From NCBI GenBank assembly GCA_021734255.1, contig JAIPJM010000016.1:1-54347 (forward strand): a DNA stretch of 54,347 nucleotides, read 5' to 3'. The position numbers and the translations under genes were made by a program. Below, in pieces: positions 35,603 through 44,013 of the stretch (positions within the stretch are counted from its first letter, which is position 1; every line of letters begins with the position of its first letter). Below the pieces are notes generated by a model that was not told the DNA's origin, searched no databases, and saw only the letters and a program-made list of their open reading frames with translations. This stretch comes from Fidelibacterota bacterium. GTDB taxonomy: Bacteria; Fidelibacterota; UBA8477; JABMPR01.

Positions 35603-38377
35603 TTAGAATGAGTATTTCATGCCGATTAAGATTTCACGAGGTGCATAGAACCAGGTGGGATATTCTATATACTCACCTACGGAGTTCAGGACATATATGT
35701 CATCCAGTATGGATTGTAATCGTCCCGAATAGTAAGGGCTGCCAGTGTCAGTATGGACGGAAGTAGCATTCCTTGTATCAAAAATGTTATTCACGTTCAA
35801 TGACAGACCAAACTCCATTCCGGCGAGCTGAATTTTTCTGCTGGCCTTAAAATCCATATCGAAGGTCTGCGGCTTCAAACGGCTGTTGGAGGCAAGACCG
35901 GTATTGGCGGTAAGTCCTGTTCGTGAGGAGACACCAAAGGACGGCGTGTAGGGATACCCTGAGCCAAAGCGACCAAGCAGCGTGAGTCTGGCGCCCAGGA
36001 CCTGGATCGTAAACGACCCGTTGATGGTATGTCTCTGATCCCAATCCAACGGCGTCATTTCCTTAGTAGGCTCATCATTATTCTGGGCTGCATTGAATTC
36101 CGCATTAGGATCTGAATTCGACCCCTCTGCTACCTGATAGGTGTACTGTATGTTCAGATTCCCTGAGCCGCCTATGCCCTGTTCCAGTGAAAGGGTCACG
36201 CCACGGCTGTTGGCATAATCCTTATTGACGAAGTGTGCATAGTTCACACCGGGCAGGTAGGTCGGCTGAACGATCCCCGTACTGACCCAATCGCGAATGT
36301 CCTGATAGAACATGGTAAGGTCAAAATTCAGAGATTCTGTCAGCTGCTGCTGAAGCCCCAATTCATATTTCACTGTACGTTTGGGGTTCAGATCTGGATT
36401 ACCAAAGGGTCCGTAGGTCCCATCCGTGGTATTGATCTTATATCCACGATCCGTGTAGAGATACTCGAAGGAGGGGATCTGAAAGAAGTGACCATACGAG
36501 AAGTGGATCACGCCTCGATCGGTAATTGGGAATGCCAGACCCAGGCGGGGAGATATCGAACTTTTGGCATCGACCTCATTGTACCAGATCGCTTCTCGCT
36601 CCTCAAGTGTCATGTCCGCATGATCAGGATCAAGGGGATTAAATATGGCTGGATCCTTGGGATCTGCCGGCAGTACACCGTGGGAGTGAAACCAATCCCA
36701 GCGTACACCTATATTCACCACAAAATCATCGTATTCCAGTTTATCCTGAACGTAGAATGACAACTCTTCCGGTGCTTCACTGTAATAGGTGTGGGATTGA
36801 GTCAAGACAGACAGTGTGTCGGGCTCAAAGGGTACCACCTGAATATTGTTTTCATCTACTTTTGCTACAATGGAATAGTCTTCACGATCCAATTGATGCG
36901 TTCGATACTCTGCACCAAGCTGCAGCAAATGTTTGGGATGGATCTGGCTGGTAAAATCAATTTTCAGCAGGTCCATCTCCGAATTCCGCTGAAAATGAGA
37001 GGTGTTTACGCCTGCAACTGAAAAGGAATAACTGGGCATATTCAAAACCTCAGGATTGACATAACGCGGATCCAGTGGGTCCTTATAAGCATAGTGCTGA
37101 TAATGACTATTGGATCGGGCAAACTTCACCGCATAGTAGGTCTCCGGTGAAAGCGAATGATTCATGGTAAAGGAAACTGATTGACCCTCATCGAATCGAT
37201 GGAGATTGCCCCCAGGATTCCAGCGGTAGAAGTGATCGTAGTCCTGATACTCGCGGTTTGATTTTAGAAAGTTCACATGCAGGTTGATCGCCTGCGTGAT
37301 CGTATAGGATAACTTCCCGTTCAGTGAATACTTGGACTGACGATTCATGGGAATGACATCATAGTTATCAAGATCGAATTCGTTAAAATTAAATTCAAAT
37401 AGATCGTTTTCCAGATCAGTAAAATCTGGAAAATAGACTTCCGTGTTGGTTGCAGAATCTATGAATGCATAGGGTTGCGGGTTTACCACATCCAGACCTC
37501 GCAGATGACCCTCGCTGTTGTAGCTCCTTCCAGATAGATGGAACTTCAACTTCTTGATCAGCAGCGGACCACCAAGGGAGAAGGATACATTTGTGGTCGC
37601 AGTCGGATCGAATTTATCCATACCAAGGTAAATATCGTCGGTAGTGGAATACCAGCCACCCGTTGAAACATCCAGATTTGCCTTCAATTTCTCGCCGCCA
37701 GTTCGGGTCACCATATTGATGATACCACTCATGGCCTGGCCATATTCGGCATTGAAGGTTCCAGAGACCAGCTGCAATTCCTGGATCGCATTTTTATCCA
37801 CTTCAACGATCTGACTGCCATCGTATCCGTCAGAAACGGGTACACCATCGATCCAGTAGACAACCTCACGGGCACGACCTCCGCGGATATGGAGACCGCC
37901 ACCAGCGTCTTTGGTAACACCAGATTGAAGTTCTAAGACCTCAGAGACCTCTTCCACTGGCAGATCGTTGATCATCTCGCCATCAACATGCACCTGTGTA
38001 CTGGTTCTATCCTTCTGGACCTTTGGTCTTACGTATTCTACAATGACTTCCTCACCTTCCAGCAATTCACTGGATAATTCAAGGGCAATATTGGTGGTGA
38101 GATCAATGGTAACGATGACCCCATCCATGCGGCCTGCCGTATAGCCAATCATATTGGCCTGCAACGAATATTCACCTGGCGGCACATTGAGGATGACGAA
38201 GGATCCATCAATATCTGTAGCGCCACCCAGGTATGTACCGGTCAGAACGACGTTACAACCGATCAAAGGTTCACCTGTACTTGCATCAGTGATGGTTCCT
38301 GCGATCTTGCCAGTCACTCCAGCGTATGCCACGTTGAGTAATAGGGTGAGTGTCAATAAAATTTGTTTAGCTCTCAT
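35603..38377 (-). CDS. TonB-dependent receptor with carboxypeptidase-regulatory-like N-terminal domain
   Basis: The 924-residue outer-membrane receptor has a signal peptide (MRAKQILLTLTLLLNVAYA). A carboxypeptidase-regulatory-like beta domain (about 22-105, GTITDASTGEPLIGCNVVL) precedes a plug (about 125-235, GGGLHIRGGRAREVVYWIDG). A long barrel ends in an aromatic strand (REILIGMKYSF). This is the SusC-like layout. It would import oligosaccharides with energy from TonB/ExbBD; the context points to alpha-glucans. The start at 38375-38377 is chosen because it begins the signal peptide and has AGGGAAA upstream; it overlaps the chaperone gene by 11 bases. No SusD gene follows. Confidence 0.92.
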   Translation of the reverse strand: MRAKQILLTLTLLLNVAYAGVTGKIAGTITDASTGEPLIGCNVVLTGTYLGGATDIDGSFVILNVPPGEYSLQANMIGYTAGRMDGVIVTIDLTTNIALELSSELLEGEEVIVEYVRPKVQKDRTSTQVHVDGEMINDLPVEEVSEVLELQSGVTKDAGGGLHIRGGRAREVVYWIDGVPVSDGYDGSQIVEVDKNAIQELQLVSGTFNAEYGQAMSGIINMVTRTGGEKLKANLDVSTGGWYSTTDDIYLGMDKFDPTATTNVSFSLGGPLLIKKLKFHLSGRSYNSEGHLRGLDVVNPQPYAFIDSATNTEVYFPDFTDLENDLFEFNFNEFDLDNYDVIPMNRQSKYSLNGKLSYTITQAINLHVNFLKSNREYQDYDHFYRWNPGGNLHRFDEGQSVSFTMNHSLSPETYYAVKFARSNSHYQHYAYKDPLDPRYVNPEVLNMPSYSFSVAGVNTSHFQRNSEMDLLKIDFTSQIHPKHLLQLGAEYRTHQLDREDYSIVAKVDENNIQVVPFEPDTLSVLTQSHTYYSEAPEELSFYVQDKLEYDDFVVNIGVRWDWFHSHGVLPADPKDPAIFNPLDPDHADMTLEEREAIWYNEVDAKSSISPRLGLAFPITDRGVIHFSYGHFFQIPSFEYLYTDRGYKINTTDGTYGPFGNPDLNPKRTVKYELGLQQQLTESLNFDLTMFYQDIRDWVSTGIVQPTYLPGVNYAHFVNKDYANSRGVTLSLEQGIGGSGNLNIQYTYQVAEGSNSDPNAEFNAAQNNDEPTKEMTPLDWDQRHTINGSFTIQVLGARLTLLGRFGSGYPYTPSFGVSSRTGLTANTGLASNSRLKPQTFDMDFKASRKIQLAGMEFGLSLNVNNIFDTRNATSVHTDTGSPYYSGRLQSILDDIYVLNSVGEYIEYPTWFYAPREILIGMKYSF

Positions 38378-40016
38378 TGCTTTTCCCTGCCAGTTGAATG
38401 TATGGAATCTCTTTAACTCTATCTTCATAAATTTTAGCATCATAGATCTTCTCCAAGCGTGTCAGGGCTTGCTGCAGCTGAACAGGTGCACCAGCTAATC
38501 GCACTTGACGTTCGATCTCCTGCCTTTGTTCATTTGCTGAAATCTCTACACGCTGCTCTGCCAGACTTTTGAATACAAAAAATCTATCATTGTATTCCCA
38601 TGGTTTGGTCCAGGCCAAAAGTGCCTGATCAAAAATGATAGGGGCTGCCTGACCAAGGTTGTCCTCGCTGACCCACCCTAATTTTCCGCCACCTTGCAAA
38701 TCTGGTGCAAAATCTTCGCCAAAAATCTCATTCTGCACCGCTGAACGATCATTTTGATGTTTTTTGAAGTAGCGATCTGCCTCAGACTTTTCATCAAACC
38801 CCATAACGATCACATCTCTGAACATGACAGTTGTGTCGGAAATACCATTTTCTGCCTGTGAAGCCAAATATTCAGCAGCTATGGATACGGTATCAGCAAA
38901 TCCATCCTGCCATTCTTTGATCCGCCAAAGGTTCTGACGCTTCCTGATCATCTCCCTGGTTTCAGATCTCTCATGAATATTTTCCTTGATGGCTCTTTTG
39001 ATCATTTCTCGTCTGACCAGAATCCCGGATATCACCTTTTGCAGATCGGCCTGGTCGATAATGGCAGCCAGGTGTTCAGATTTCGTTTCTTGAAGGTGCG
39101 GGGCCAACCCTGAGAGTGTCCATGTTCCATTGCTTGTTGAACAGACGGATATATCGGATTCCTCAGCTTCAGCCAACTGCGTGGCCAATTCAGCTCTTGG
39201 TGTCCCTTCTATCAGCTCAAATAACTCCCTCAGCCCATCCGCATCGAAGGTCACTTCGAGATCTCCTAGCACACCCTCCGTATAGGCATCCATGACCGAA
39301 TCAACCTGATTCACCTGCCATTCACGCTGTAATCTAGCGCGGGAAGCAGCGAAGTCCTGGGGGCGTATCATGGGAGGAATACGCTTATCCGCCAGGCGGA
39401 CCAAATAGTATCCGTCCCCCATTCTGATCGGCAAACTCACCTCACCCACTTTCATGTTCATGATGTCACTTGAAAGTCTTGGGTGAACATCTTCAAGCGA
39501 GATATACCCCAGGTTTCTCTCCGGGATCGATTTTCCTACCAGAAGTGCTTCACGCGCCCTTATGGCTGAGTCATGCGATTGATGCGTAGATTCAAACAGG
39601 TTGAATTTTGTCTCTTCATTAATGAGCATTGCTGCCAGCGTTTGGGGATCTGCCTGACCTGGGTCAGGGGCGATCTCTTGATACCAGGCATCCAGAATAG
39701 CCTGTTCCTCCTGCTGCTTAAGAATGGCCTGGCTATCAGCATTTTCGTCCAAGGCTTTTGTCTGCCAATCCTGGAGGATCAACTCCTCATGCAGGGCGCT
39801 TCGCAGGATCTTTCTGCGCTCCGGAAGGTTGTCCTTCAACCCTGTTGTTTGCAGGTAGTGTTTGTATCGGGTGAGAAATTCCTCGCTTGTAACATCGCCA
39901 CCCCGATACGTGGCGAGGGTGTTTTCATTCTTCGAGCAACTTCCCATCGTTATGAGAAGAGAGAGGAGGCTAATCCCCAGCATATGTACGGTTGATCTCT
40001 TCTGCGGCGACCTCAT
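38367..40016 (-). CDS. SurA/PpiC-like peptidylprolyl isomerase lipoprotein
   Basis: The 549-residue protein has a lipoprotein signal (LLSLLITMGSC). An N-terminal helical chaperone part (about 30-125) and two parvulin-like segments (about 130-215 with LGYISLEDVHPRLSSDIMNM; about 390-490 with GGGKLGWVSEDNLGQAAPII) follow. A helical region joins them. It should act in the periplasm as a folding helper for outer-membrane or secreted proteins. It lies 4 bases after the GH13 gene and overlaps the TonB receptor gene, so the receptor or the secreted proteins of this operon are likely clients. Its parvulin active-site residues are diverged, so catalysis is uncertain. Confidence 0.75.
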   Translation of the reverse strand: MRSPQKRSTVHMLGISLLSLLITMGSCSKNENTLATYRGGDVTSEEFLTRYKHYLQTTGLKDNLPERRKILRSALHEELILQDWQTKALDENADSQAILKQQEEQAILDAWYQEIAPDPGQADPQTLAAMLINEETKFNLFESTHQSHDSAIRAREALLVGKSIPERNLGYISLEDVHPRLSSDIMNMKVGEVSLPIRMGDGYYLVRLADKRIPPMIRPQDFAASRARLQREWQVNQVDSVMDAYTEGVLGDLEVTFDADGLRELFELIEGTPRAELATQLAEAEESDISVCSTSNGTWTLSGLAPHLQETKSEHLAAIIDQADLQKVISGILVRREMIKRAIKENIHERSETREMIRKRQNLWRIKEWQDGFADTVSIAAEYLASQAENGISDTTVMFRDVIVMGFDEKSEADRYFKKHQNDRSAVQNEIFGEDFAPDLQGGGKLGWVSEDNLGQAAPIIFDQALLAWTKPWEYNDRFFVFKSLAEQRVEISANEQRQEIERQVRLAGAPVQLQQALTRLEKIYDAKIYEDRVKEIPYIQLAGKSNES

Positions 40017-40019
40017 ATC

Positions 40020-41948
40020 CTAATGCTTATACTTGTAAACCCTTCCGCTTAGCGGATCGATGGCTTCATCAGATGAGCCATTGGAGTCAGCCATGAGTGT
40101 CCATGAACGCTTTCCACCTTCACCAAAGATCTCTGGTTCTGGTTCCCAGATGAGGCTCCCAGTGTTAAACAACGCTAGGAAGCGATCATTACCCAATTCT
40201 CTGGAGAAGACCAGATACCCATGCTCATCATCTATTAATTCAGTTTTATAGTCACCACGGCGCAGCGCCTTTTCTGTATTTCGGAGGTCGATGAGCGTTC
40301 GGTAATAATTGTACAGATCTCGATCCATTGCGACTTCAAAGGGACCAAATGGTTTGTCATGGGGGTGGGTGACCTCCGCTTCATATTCAATATCATCCCA
40401 GAGCATGGGTTTTCGACAGCCAGGATCATCGGCTCCCCACATACCCTTCTCCTCTCCGTAGTAGATCAAAGGCGCACCGGGATAGGTGAACTGGAATAAG
40501 AGCATAGCTCTCTGGATCGAGCGTTCTGCTGCATCGGGCTTTCCGAGATAGAAGTCTGGAAAATCTCTGGAATTGCCACCGTGATCGATGGCTCGGTCTG
40601 GATTTGCTACCATACTTGATAAGCGCTCTGTGTCATGGCTGTTGAACATGTTCATGAGCACATACTGATTATCCAGAGGATAGTGATCCCGAACGACAGC
40701 AAGCAGAGAGTCCATCTGAGAGGGTGTTACCTGCAGCTGTTCATCTACAAAACTGCGCAGCATGGCATCCCCGAAGCGGTAGTTCATGACCGCATCAAAG
40801 ATATCACCCTGCAGCCACTCGTTGGCTTCAAACATGAGATTCTGATTGTAATCTTTCCACCATACCTCACCAACCAGGTAACTTTCCGGGTTGATCTCTC
40901 TGGTCCACACTCTGAATTCTCTCCAGAAGTTCTGGGAGACCATTTCTGCCACATCAAGACGCCAGCCATCGATACCATCAGAGGGATCACCATCACCGTT
41001 TGGATCCATCCAGCGTTTTACAACAGCATGAATATGTGCTTTTACTTCTTTGTTCGGTCCATTCTCATCCTCGGCGAGTTCAGGAAGATCCTTTACCCCA
41101 TACCAACCTTGATAATCGAATTCATCTTCCGGTGTGTCGGGGTCATCGTAGGAAAGAATAGAGAACCAGTCGGCAAATTCACTTTCAGGCCCATACTTCC
41201 TCACATCTTCAACAGCCCAGAAAGGAATACCGGTGTGATTGAATACCCCATCAATGATGATTCGCATATCCCTGCTGTGTACTTGATCGATCAATTCGAG
41301 GAAGAGAGAATCTGCTGAGGTCCATTGCCAGGTCTCAGGATCAGCCGGGTCTTCTTGCGCCCACTGTGCCTCATCACCTGCTGGATCAGGACCAAAATTG
41401 TTGTCCACATGGTGCCACATGGTACAACCATATTTATGGGAGGACGCTGACTCGAAGATCGGATTTAGGTAAAGAGCAGAAATCCCCATGGATTTCAAGT
41501 AGTCCAGTTTATCGATGATCCCTTGAAGATCACCACCGTACCTTCTCAGTTGTGCATTATACCACCAGTCCTGGCCAGTTGCTGCTTCCCAGGGCTGTAA
41601 CTTATACCAGTCTGAGCCCCAGGGGCTCACTTGCCATCCCTCAGGATTGGCGTAGGGCCATGTACCTGTCAGACTCTCAACATCCGGATCATTAGCCGGA
41701 TCCCCATTTCGAAACCGATCAGGGAAGATCTGGTACCAGACAACATCTTTGCTCCATTCAGGAGCCTTATAAGTGATCGGCGCACGTGCATTCTCTGGTG
41801 CATCCATGCCAGGAGGTAGGCATGCAAAGATGATGATCACCAGTAGTGCAGGGGCCAATTTCAGCTTCAGCAATGGCTTTACTATACTGGAATATAGCAC
41901 GTCAGCAGTCCCCACAATCTTGTTTAAAACCAATTTATAAGTGTTCAT
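40020..41948 (-). CDS. GH13 neopullulanase/cyclomaltodextrinase-like lipoprotein
   Basis: This 642-residue protein has an N-terminal hydrophobic stretch ending in a lipobox-like IIFAC. The GH13 barrel shows VVWYQIFPDRF, GGDLQGIIDKLDYL, DGVFNHTG, nucleophile Asp332 in DGWRLDVAE, acid Glu361 in LVGEVWW and Asp439 in FNSHDTER. The QIFPDRF and long loop between the first barrel strands are typical of the neopullulanase and cyclomaltodextrinase branch. It probably acts outside the inner membrane on pullulan or maltodextrins. It is the first gene of the outer-membrane operon and follows a sigma-70-type promoter (41986-42014). The next start is 4 bases after its stop. Confidence 0.9.
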   Translation of the reverse strand: MNTYKLVLNKIVGTADVLYSSIVKPLLKLKLAPALLVIIIFACLPPGMDAPENARAPITYKAPEWSKDVVWYQIFPDRFRNGDPANDPDVESLTGTWPYANPEGWQVSPWGSDWYKLQPWEAATGQDWWYNAQLRRYGGDLQGIIDKLDYLKSMGISALYLNPIFESASSHKYGCTMWHHVDNNFGPDPAGDEAQWAQEDPADPETWQWTSADSLFLELIDQVHSRDMRIIIDGVFNHTGIPFWAVEDVRKYGPESEFADWFSILSYDDPDTPEDEFDYQGWYGVKDLPELAEDENGPNKEVKAHIHAVVKRWMDPNGDGDPSDGIDGWRLDVAEMVSQNFWREFRVWTREINPESYLVGEVWWKDYNQNLMFEANEWLQGDIFDAVMNYRFGDAMLRSFVDEQLQVTPSQMDSLLAVVRDHYPLDNQYVLMNMFNSHDTERLSSMVANPDRAIDHGGNSRDFPDFYLGKPDAAERSIQRAMLLFQFTYPGAPLIYYGEEKGMWGADDPGCRKPMLWDDIEYEAEVTHPHDKPFGPFEVAMDRDLYNYYRTLIDLRNTEKALRRGDYKTELIDDEHGYLVFSRELGNDRFLALFNTGSLIWEPEPEIFGEGGKRSWTLMADSNGSSDEAIDPLSGRVYKYKH

Positions 41949-41985
41949 TTGATATTAGTAACCCTCTTCTGAGTTACGCTTCTGC

Positions 41986-42014
41986 AAGATAGATTTATGA
42001 CCCACTATTGTCAA
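41986..42014 (-). promoter_or_regulatory. Sigma-70-type promoter of the outer-membrane glucan operon
   Basis: On the minus strand TTGACA (complement of 42009-42014) is followed after exactly 17 bases by TATCTT (complement of 41986-41991). It lies about 40 bases before the GH13 start at 41948 and is the best promoter match I saw in the window. Confidence 0.6.
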
Positions 42015-42080
42015 GATAATTTCAAGCTACTTTACTATCTATTGGAGGACTATATATTGCAGAAAATACAGCTGAGGTAA

Positions 42081-43931
42081 CTACTCGCCCACAACCAGGA
42101 TACCGTTCTTTCCACCGTAGGGATCCAATGTGGTTTCAGTAGCATTGGGATCTGCGATCCACATCTCCCCGTTGAGCACCAGCTTGTATTCATAGGATCC
42201 CTGCTTCAGGGGCAATTCCATATAGATGGTGTCCGCAGAGCGGAAGGATGGATAATCTGTAGCGGTCCAGTTATTAAAATCTCCTGCAAGCTGGATGCGC
42301 GCCACATTGTGCTCTGGATCATGATAGAACAACAGTCTTCGTTTATAATCAGCTGACAGTCGATCGGTGAATTGGGTCCAGGTGGGTAGATGAGCAGGTA
42401 TGGATCTTTCAAATAGCCATAAAGCCATGCTGTTGGGTGGAATGCGAAAATACCAATTGTCCCCCTCCTGCCGCAGCACAGCTTCTCCATAAATCTTGTC
42501 CGGAGAAATCTGACGCAGAACCTCAGGAGGAGTGATCGCTACAAATTCCTCAGTGGTGGCGTTATTCAGCAGTACCAGGGTCGTTTCATTATTGTAGGAG
42601 CGCAGAAATGCATAGACCGACCAGTCTTTATATATCTCATGGAAGGCCCCCCTGGCCAGGCTTGTGTGCTCTGATCTAAGCTCCAGGAGGGTCGAAAACT
42701 CTTGCACTTTCTTTTCCATGCTTCCCGTCAGTTCTACCGGATAGGGTTTACGGTTCAGAAAGTCTTGAGGTACCCCCGTGGCGCTGAGTGGTGGATAGCC
42801 CTGCATGCCCAGTTCTGTGCCAGAATAGATCACAGGCATTCCTGGTGAGGTGATCAGCCACCCCAGTGCTAAACGCTGTTTCTCCCAGGCATCCTCTTCC
42901 AGTCCAACATTGAAACGGGCAACATCATGATTGTCGATAATGGTCGCTAATGACTGGGGTTCCAGCATGCGGGAGGTGGACTGATAAAAGTTTGAAAAAT
43001 CCTTAAATGATCCACCCTTATTAAAGGTGTTTCGGATAGCATAATACCCTGGGATGTGAAAGAGCATGTCAAAGCCCAGATCCACGTAGGGTTCGATCAG
43101 GTCAGCATCACCCCAGAAAACCTCTCCCAGAAGCAGGAATTCCTCCCCGGCAATAGCTTTGATCTCCCGATTATACTCCCTCCAAAAATCTATGGGTATA
43201 TGTTTTACGGCATCCAGCCGAAATCCATCACATGCTGTGGTCTCTATCCAGTATTTTGAGACATCGATCAGGTACTGTGCCACTTCCGGGTTCTCCTGCG
43301 CCAGATCAGGCAAGCCATGCAACTCGCCCCGTTCGATCTGATCTTGATCGAACCAATCAGTAATGGCATATGGTTCCCCATCTTCGTCAAAATGAAACCA
43401 ATCCTGTTTCTCCTTATCATCCAACCAGGGATGATCAGCGGCGGTTTGATTAAATGGCATATCAAAGATCACTTTCATCTCCCTGACATGGGCCTGGGCT
43501 ACCAGTTCCTGCAGATCCGCCAGTTCACCAAAGTGTTCGTCCACTGCATAGAAATCAATGGGATGATAGCCATGATAAGGCCACCAGCCCACGTAATCAG
43601 TATTTGAATTGTCCAGAAAAGGAGAGATCCACAGCATGGTGATACCCATTTCGGCCAAACGGTCCAGATTCTCAGTAATACCCTTCAGATCGCCACCTTG
43701 ATAATGTTTTAGTGCCTCTGGGTTGGACCCATCATAGGGCAGGTAACTCGCGGGGTTGGATCCGGTATTATTACTGGAATCCCCATCAGCGAACCTGTCG
43801 ATCAGAATAAAGTACATCACTCCATCAGGCTGCCCGGTATCCCCTGCTGAACAGGATATGAGCATGAATGTGCACAGAATGATCAGCATCGTTCTTTGCG
43901 GAAAAGACATGCCGGGAGCATAGAAGTACAT
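42081..43931 (-). CDS. GH13 alpha-amylase lipoprotein with C-terminal glycogen-binding-like module
   Basis: The 616-residue protein carries a lipoprotein signal (TMLIILCTFMLISC). The GH13 barrel includes VMYFILIDRFADGD, nucleophile Asp240 in DGFRLDAVKH, acid Glu270 in LLGEVFW and Asp336 in IDNHDVARF. A C-terminal beta domain and a CBM48/AMPK-like module (about 540-616, QLAGDFNNWT) follow, which is an unusual position since CBM48 is mostly N-terminal. It likely degrades maltodextrins at the surface or in the periplasm. ATGs at 43931, 43910 and 43889 are all possible starts; none has a good ribosome-binding site, so the start is uncertain. It stops 132 bases before the next GH13 gene, with a promoter between. 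Confidence 0.88.
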   Translation of the reverse strand: MYFYAPGMSFPQRTMLIILCTFMLISCSAGDTGQPDGVMYFILIDRFADGDSSNNTGSNPASYLPYDGSNPEALKHYQGGDLKGITENLDRLAEMGITMLWISPFLDNSNTDYVGWWPYHGYHPIDFYAVDEHFGELADLQELVAQAHVREMKVIFDMPFNQTAADHPWLDDKEKQDWFHFDEDGEPYAITDWFDQDQIERGELHGLPDLAQENPEVAQYLIDVSKYWIETTACDGFRLDAVKHIPIDFWREYNREIKAIAGEEFLLLGEVFWGDADLIEPYVDLGFDMLFHIPGYYAIRNTFNKGGSFKDFSNFYQSTSRMLEPQSLATIIDNHDVARFNVGLEEDAWEKQRLALGWLITSPGMPVIYSGTELGMQGYPPLSATGVPQDFLNRKPYPVELTGSMEKKVQEFSTLLELRSEHTSLARGAFHEIYKDWSVYAFLRSYNNETTLVLLNNATTEEFVAITPPEVLRQISPDKIYGEAVLRQEGDNWYFRIPPNSMALWLFERSIPAHLPTWTQFTDRLSADYKRRLLFYHDPEHNVARIQLAGDFNNWTATDYPSFRSADTIYMELPLKQGSYEYKLVLNGEMWIADPNATETTLDPYGGKNGILVVGE

Positions 43932-43967
43932 GTCCGGTTTTTCAATATGTTTTTCTCCTGAAAGGCA

Positions 43968-43998
43968 CTTGAATTATCATTGGCACATCGCATTCAAG
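43968..43998. promoter_or_regulatory. Inverted repeat in the selD / GH13 divergent promoter region
   Basis: CTTGAAT (43968-43974) and ATTCAAG (43992-43998) form a perfect 7-bp inverted repeat spaced by 17 bases in the 82-base region between two divergent genes. The right arm overlaps AAGGA, the likely ribosome-binding site of selD. It could be an operator or a short RNA stem; neither is proven. Confidence 0.3.
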
Positions 43999-44013
43999 GA
44001 TTACTTTTTATTG

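Noticed and set aside
35603..38377. Classical Bacteroidetes SusCD pair
   Set aside because: The receptor is SusC-like, but neither neighbour has the SusD lipoprotein signal or TPR-type fold features.
40635..41318. Long open frame (227 codons) opposite the GH13 gene
   Set aside because: It is antisense to a well-conserved catalytic domain, has no recognisable motif and follows from codon bias of the real gene.
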